From positions 1 to 10,182 of the forward strand of contig JBGSOW010000055.1 in assembly GCA_041738875.1 (NCBI GenBank): a stretch of 10,182 nucleotides of DNA, read 5' to 3'. The notes under the pieces were generated by a model. That model searched no databases and had not been told where the DNA came from. It worked only from the letters and a program-made list of their open reading frames with translations. This DNA is from JBGSOW01 sp041738875. GTDB lineage: Bacteria > Patescibacteriota > Dojkabacteria > CALFHW01. Made by a program: the position numbers and the translations under genes. Shown here one piece after another: positions 7,616 through 10,182 of this stretch (positions are counted from its first letter, which is position 1; the number at the start of each line of letters is the position of its first letter).

Positions 7616-7624
7616 ACTATAACA
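7616..7624 (-). promoter_or_regulatory. Extended -10 promoter for the transketolase half, leaderless spacing
   Basis: On the minus strand the sequence reads TGT-TATAGT, with the hexamer at 7621-7616. It ends only 5 bases before the ATG at 7610. Transcription would start at or next to the start codon, giving a leaderless mRNA. There is no Shine-Dalgarno and no good -35. Confidence 0.5.
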
Positions 7625-7643
7625 TGATCGGTAAATTGAGCCA

Positions 7644-7652
7644 TGATATAAT
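7644..7652 (+). promoter_or_regulatory. Extended -10 promoter (TGATATAAT) for the 406-codon gene
   Basis: TGA followed by consensus TATAAT (7647-7652) makes an extended -10 without a clear -35. A second TATAAT lies at 7658-7663, 11 bp on, so two start points are possible. The perfect palindrome ATAGATCTAT (7651-7660) lies at the expected start point of the first and may be an operator. The promoter is back to back with the transketolase promoter, with 25 bp between the two hexamers. Confidence 0.55.
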
Positions 7653-7686
7653 AGATCTATAATAAATCAAAGCATTTGAGCATAGT

Positions 7687-8907
7687 ATGTCATTAGAAAT
7701 AAAATTAAATAGAGAAAAAGATGGAGTTGGAGATGTTGATGGTGTCATTTCATTGTCGGATTACCGGGAAACAGGTGTAATTGATAGTGCACTCGGAGAT
7801 GTTCATGCATCTAGATTAGCTAGGGCTTGTAAACTACTGTATAGAAGAGTAGAAAGTGGTTTGCCAGTCCACAAACTAATGGAGTTACCACTTTGTTTTT
7901 CAATTCAAAATGATGAATCTCTCGAAACAACACTGAGATTCCAAGCGCAGATTGCAGATGGAAGAGTATCATTAAATCTAGACGAGATGAGTGATATCGA
8001 CGGCGAGAATAGACCTAATTTGCGCTCAAAAGTTCAAGCATATTCTAGCCCTGATAATTTAAGAGAATCATTACAAGGCTCTCAGTCAGTGTACCCTGCT
8101 ATTGAATTTAGTTATATCTATGATTCTGATATTAAAATGTATTATCTAACTAGTGCCGAGGTCACAAATGTAACAGTTCATTATTTTTTATACGATTTGA
8201 CTACAAATACGGGACAAAGAGTTCCGAATACCCGAGAAGCACAAGATGCTTATTTAGCTATGTATGGAGGTTGCTTATTCCTAGGTATTGGCGAAGAATA
8301 CTCAGCGATAATAGCTACCCATGCAGCAAAGCGCGTTGACCCTGAATTTATTGATCCTACCAAACGTCAGCTTCGTTCATTCTTTCCAATAGGAAGATCG
8401 AGCGGCAATGATGATATTGTGAATTATAAAAAACCCGATAGTATTGCGATAACTGCATCAAGTGATATAGAAGAACCTAGTTTTGAGATAGATCTTCCAA
8501 AGATAAGAGAGCATATTGTTAGTGTTACAGAATTAATCAGAGAAAGTAATCAAGGTATTAATGTCGATTATGAAGTCGCAGATTTTCTAGAGAGGTTCTC
8601 TCATACATATAGTGAAGCTCGGATTCTTGGTGAAAGGGACTATTTAGATAAAATCGAACACTACATTAATGCACTAGTCCAAGATGCATCCTCAACAGAT
8701 GGATCTACACCTAATGGTTTGTTACAACGTGCTCTAAAGTATGCGAATTTAGTTAGAGTAGCATGTGGCGAAGCTGGACCTACCAATGGACATGGATACC
8801 TAGAGGCCTGGAGGTTCTTAGACCATAGAGAATTTGATAATGTTGTATCGAGTTGGTATATGGAATCAAGAAGGTGCATTAATGAACTCCTAAAACAAAA
8901 CTCTTAA
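7687..8907 (+). CDS. Hypothetical protein, 406 residues, first of two tandem paralogs
   Basis: I do not recognise a known family. The protein is acidic and appears cytoplasmic, with no signal peptide or membrane helix. Residues 1-170 are rich in short beta-type stretches. The C-terminal part (270-406) looks mostly helical (for example PKIREHIVSVTELIRES and DKIEHYINALVQDA). It is clearly paralogous to the next gene. LPVHKLMELPLCF (59-71) matches LSPEILLEVPLLF at the same residue numbers there. The paralogs also share NLRESLQG with SLRQSLAG, SSDIEEPSFEID (258-269) with TSHIEEPVLSIEID, RALKYANLVR with GALKCANLIR, and a C-terminus of L..AW...SW...QN type. Conservation spans the full length, so neither copy is a fragment. 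The ATG at 7687 follows two TATAAT boxes and no Shine-Dalgarno; no in-frame start lies upstream. Function is unknown. A paired or heteromeric role with its neighbour is possible but unproven. Confidence 0.8.
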   Translation: MSLEIKLNREKDGVGDVDGVISLSDYRETGVIDSALGDVHASRLARACKLLYRRVESGLPVHKLMELPLCFSIQNDESLETTLRFQAQIADGRVSLNLDEMSDIDGENRPNLRSKVQAYSSPDNLRESLQGSQSVYPAIEFSYIYDSDIKMYYLTSAEVTNVTVHYFLYDLTTNTGQRVPNTREAQDAYLAMYGGCLFLGIGEEYSAIIATHAAKRVDPEFIDPTKRQLRSFFPIGRSSGNDDIVNYKKPDSIAITASSDIEEPSFEIDLPKIREHIVSVTELIRESNQGINVDYEVADFLERFSHTYSEARILGERDYLDKIEHYINALVQDASSTDGSTPNGLLQRALKYANLVRVACGEAGPTNGHGYLEAWRFLDHREFDNVVSSWYMESRRCINELLKQNS

Positions 8908-8914
8908 ATATAGT

Positions 8915-8920
8915 TATAAT
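8915..8920 (+). promoter_or_regulatory. -10 box (TATAAT) in the gap before the 409-codon gene
   Basis: A consensus TATAAT lies in the 28-base gap between the paralogs and ends 15 bases before the ATG at 8936. It would give a leader of about 8-9 nt. There is no TG extension and no good -35, so it is weaker than the other promoters. The second paralog may be expressed from here, by read-through, or both. Confidence 0.4.
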
Positions 8921-8935
8921 ATTTTTTCCAAACGT

Positions 8936-10165
8936 ATGCACTACATTGAGTTTTCGGGTAAGAGGAATATTGAAGGAAGTGAAATATCGCTTCAATTTAT
9001 CCAAGGGTTAAATTTAAAAGATTATCCAGAGTATAAACATAACGGCGGGAGAAAAAATATTCCTTTAGATAACGCTTTCCACGCAGCAGCCATTGCAATG
9101 GGAAGTGGTTTGTCTCCTGAAATTCTTTTGGAAGTACCATTACTTTTCGAAATAGCTGACAATCCAGATATTGAAACAGTTTTGAGACTCAGGTTGAGTA
9201 GCATTGAAGGTAGCATCAACGCCGAGCTACTTCCAGCTAGCAACATTGATGACGATGAAAACACGCGAGGAGATGTATTTAAAGATATTAGCAATACTAT
9301 GCATCATAATTTAGATAGCCTAAGGCAAAGCCTAGCTGGTGGCGAAGTAGCCACTTCGCCACTAGATCTAGTCTATACATACAATACAGATGGGAATTAC
9401 TATCTAGAATCTGTTGTGCTAGATTCTCTCAGACAAAAACCTTACGACGTACATATGTATGCAGACAACTTTGACTTACCGAGAGATTCCGCGGAAGCAA
9501 TTAACATAGCCGGAGCTGCGGCTATGGATGTAGAACTTAGAGAAGCATACAAATCTCTTGAGATAGAAGGCTTGCTAGGAGAAACAATATGGGAAAAATT
9601 GTTATACGGATCTAAAAATGGAGAATCTCGACCGACAGTAAAACACCAAATGTTTGCTTTATTCAATACACTTATTCCGGACGGTGATACAGGCAGTAAG
9701 ATGGTTACAGTTTCACTTTGCGCAACTAGTCATATAGAAGAACCAGTACTAAGTATAGAGATAGATAATCTAGAAGATTTAAGAGAAGAATTAATGGCTA
9801 TCATTAGCGATAAAAAGCGAAATCAAGATAGAATAGATAGTTTCGTAAATGAATTTGCACATGCCTATGAAGTAGCTCTACCCGCTGCAAGTTATAATTT
9901 TACAGAAAGTGTCAGACTTTTTGCTAGCCAACTGATCGCAGATGTAGAAGCAACAACTCTGGATGATACTGACGGAAGCTTTCTAGGTGCCTTGAAATGT
10001 GCCAACCTCATAAGAGCAGTTTTAGACATTTCTTATGGACCCTTTTCTAGGCCAGATTTGCTTACTGCGTGGGGATACTCAAGTTATGAAGCATTATATA
10101 AAGATATGATATCATGGCACAACAAAGCTATAGCTTACTTCAATCATTTCATGCAGAAAAATTAA
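8936..10165 (+). CDS. Hypothetical protein, 409 residues, second of two tandem paralogs
   Basis: This is the diverged sister of the preceding gene, with the same length and overall layout: an N-terminal beta-rich part, an IEEP-containing strand (residues 268-277) and a helical C-terminal part. In the best block (residues 59-85 of both proteins) I count 11 identities in 27 positions without a gap. The middle (about 165-250) is poorly conserved between the two. It has no signal peptide, membrane helix, nucleotide-binding loop or recognisable catalytic motif. The ATG at 8936 is 28 bases after the previous stop, with a TATAAT between and no Shine-Dalgarno. A strong hairpin (9336-9365) is embedded in codons for LAGGEVATSPL. 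The gene ends in TAA 17 bases before the window edge, so whether the array continues is not visible. Divergence at this level points to an old duplication, with selection keeping both copies open. Confidence 0.8.
   Translation: MHYIEFSGKRNIEGSEISLQFIQGLNLKDYPEYKHNGGRKNIPLDNAFHAAAIAMGSGLSPEILLEVPLLFEIADNPDIETVLRLRLSSIEGSINAELLPASNIDDDENTRGDVFKDISNTMHHNLDSLRQSLAGGEVATSPLDLVYTYNTDGNYYLESVVLDSLRQKPYDVHMYADNFDLPRDSAEAINIAGAAAMDVELREAYKSLEIEGLLGETIWEKLLYGSKNGESRPTVKHQMFALFNTLIPDGDTGSKMVTVSLCATSHIEEPVLSIEIDNLEDLREELMAIISDKKRNQDRIDSFVNEFAHAYEVALPAASYNFTESVRLFASQLIADVEATTLDDTDGSFLGALKCANLIRAVLDISYGPFSRPDLLTAWGYSSYEALYKDMISWHNKAIAYFNHFMQKN
9336..9365 (+). repeat. Strong intragenic hairpin (13-bp stem, 4-nt loop)
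   Basis: GTGGCGAAGT (9339-9348) and ACTTCGCCAC (9353-9362) are perfect reverse complements around the loop AGCC. The stem extends outward by one G-U wobble and two more pairs (9336-9338 with 9363-9365). It is unusually GC-rich for this gene. No T-run follows, so it is not a rho-independent terminator. The first paralog has the same number of codons here but no such structure, so it did not arise by a simple insertion. Confidence 0.75.
9361..9372. repeat. Perfect 12-bp palindrome adjoining the hairpin
   Basis: ACTAGATCTAGT is a perfect palindrome that overlaps the 3' arm of the hairpin. One such 12-mer is expected by chance a few times per 10 kb. It is noted because short dyads cluster here (GCCT-A-AGGC at 9318-9326 and AGGC-AAA-GCCT at 9323-9333). 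Confidence 0.45.
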
Positions 10166-10182
10166 TTTTTTATAAATAAATA

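Noticed and set aside
9505..9526. Second hairpin in the last gene (CATAGCCG/CGGCTATG with a 6-nt loop)
   Set aside because: An 8-bp perfect stem with a short loop is expected about once per 10 kb by chance, and it encodes an ordinary Ala-rich helix.
9910..9921. TGTCAGACTTTT, the same 12-mer as in the right arm of the intergenic inverted repeat
   Set aside because: It lies inside codons of the last gene without the matching half or the TTAA end, so a chance match is more likely than a fourth site.
1..10182. Recoding of UGA (as in Gracilibacteria or Absconditabacteria)
   Set aside because: No stop here is TGA, but the long frames contain no in-frame TGA either, so there is no sign of reassignment. 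Seven stops are too few to infer avoidance.

Overview
This window looks like part of an AT-rich bacterial chromosome. The most likely source is a member of the Patescibacteria/CPR or a similarly reduced lineage. That assignment is an inference, made with moderate confidence. It rests on a C39-like peptidase next to a GT39-type glycosyltransferase, a transketolase encoded as a separate C-terminal half, and large proteins with no recognisable family. In addition, none of the six visible start codons has a Shine-Dalgarno sequence. All seven stop codons are TAA (five) or TAG (two). The frames read cleanly in the standard code.

Positions 1-4983 form a tight plus-strand run of three cell-surface genes with gaps of 7 and 18 bases. 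They are the end of a C39-like papain-fold peptidase (its start lies outside the window), a multi-spanning GT39/ArnT-like glycosyltransferase, and a 997-residue fusion. The fusion joins a membrane acyltransferase (HGSNAT/DUF1624 type) to an extracytoplasmic beta-rich region and a CE4-like polysaccharide deacetylase domain. Together they suggest transfer, acylation and deacetylation of an envelope glycan or glycolipid; the substrate cannot be read from the sequence.

Positions 4984-5484 contain no convincing gene. They hold three copies of a GTCnGAC dyad. The outer two form an inverted repeat that ends in TTAA on both sides, and the middle one is a perfect palindrome. The stretch could be a regulatory region or a small non-autonomous element.

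Positions 5485-10165 are a different kind of neighbourhood. Three plus-strand genes of unknown function (382, 406 and 409 codons) surround one minus-strand gene, the C-terminal half of transketolase. The 406- and 409-residue proteins are clear, diverged tandem paralogs. The 382-residue protein has no convincing relationship to them. Each unknown gene has its own promoter-like TATAAT. The transketolase half has no TktA partner beside it and shares a 76-base divergent promoter region with the 406-residue gene. A strong hairpin lies inside the last gene.

The two halves differ in composition. GCGCGC occurs repeatedly in the first 5 kb and was not seen after it, while CTAG is frequent in the two paralogs. 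This fits a boundary between a housekeeping surface operon and an accessory region.
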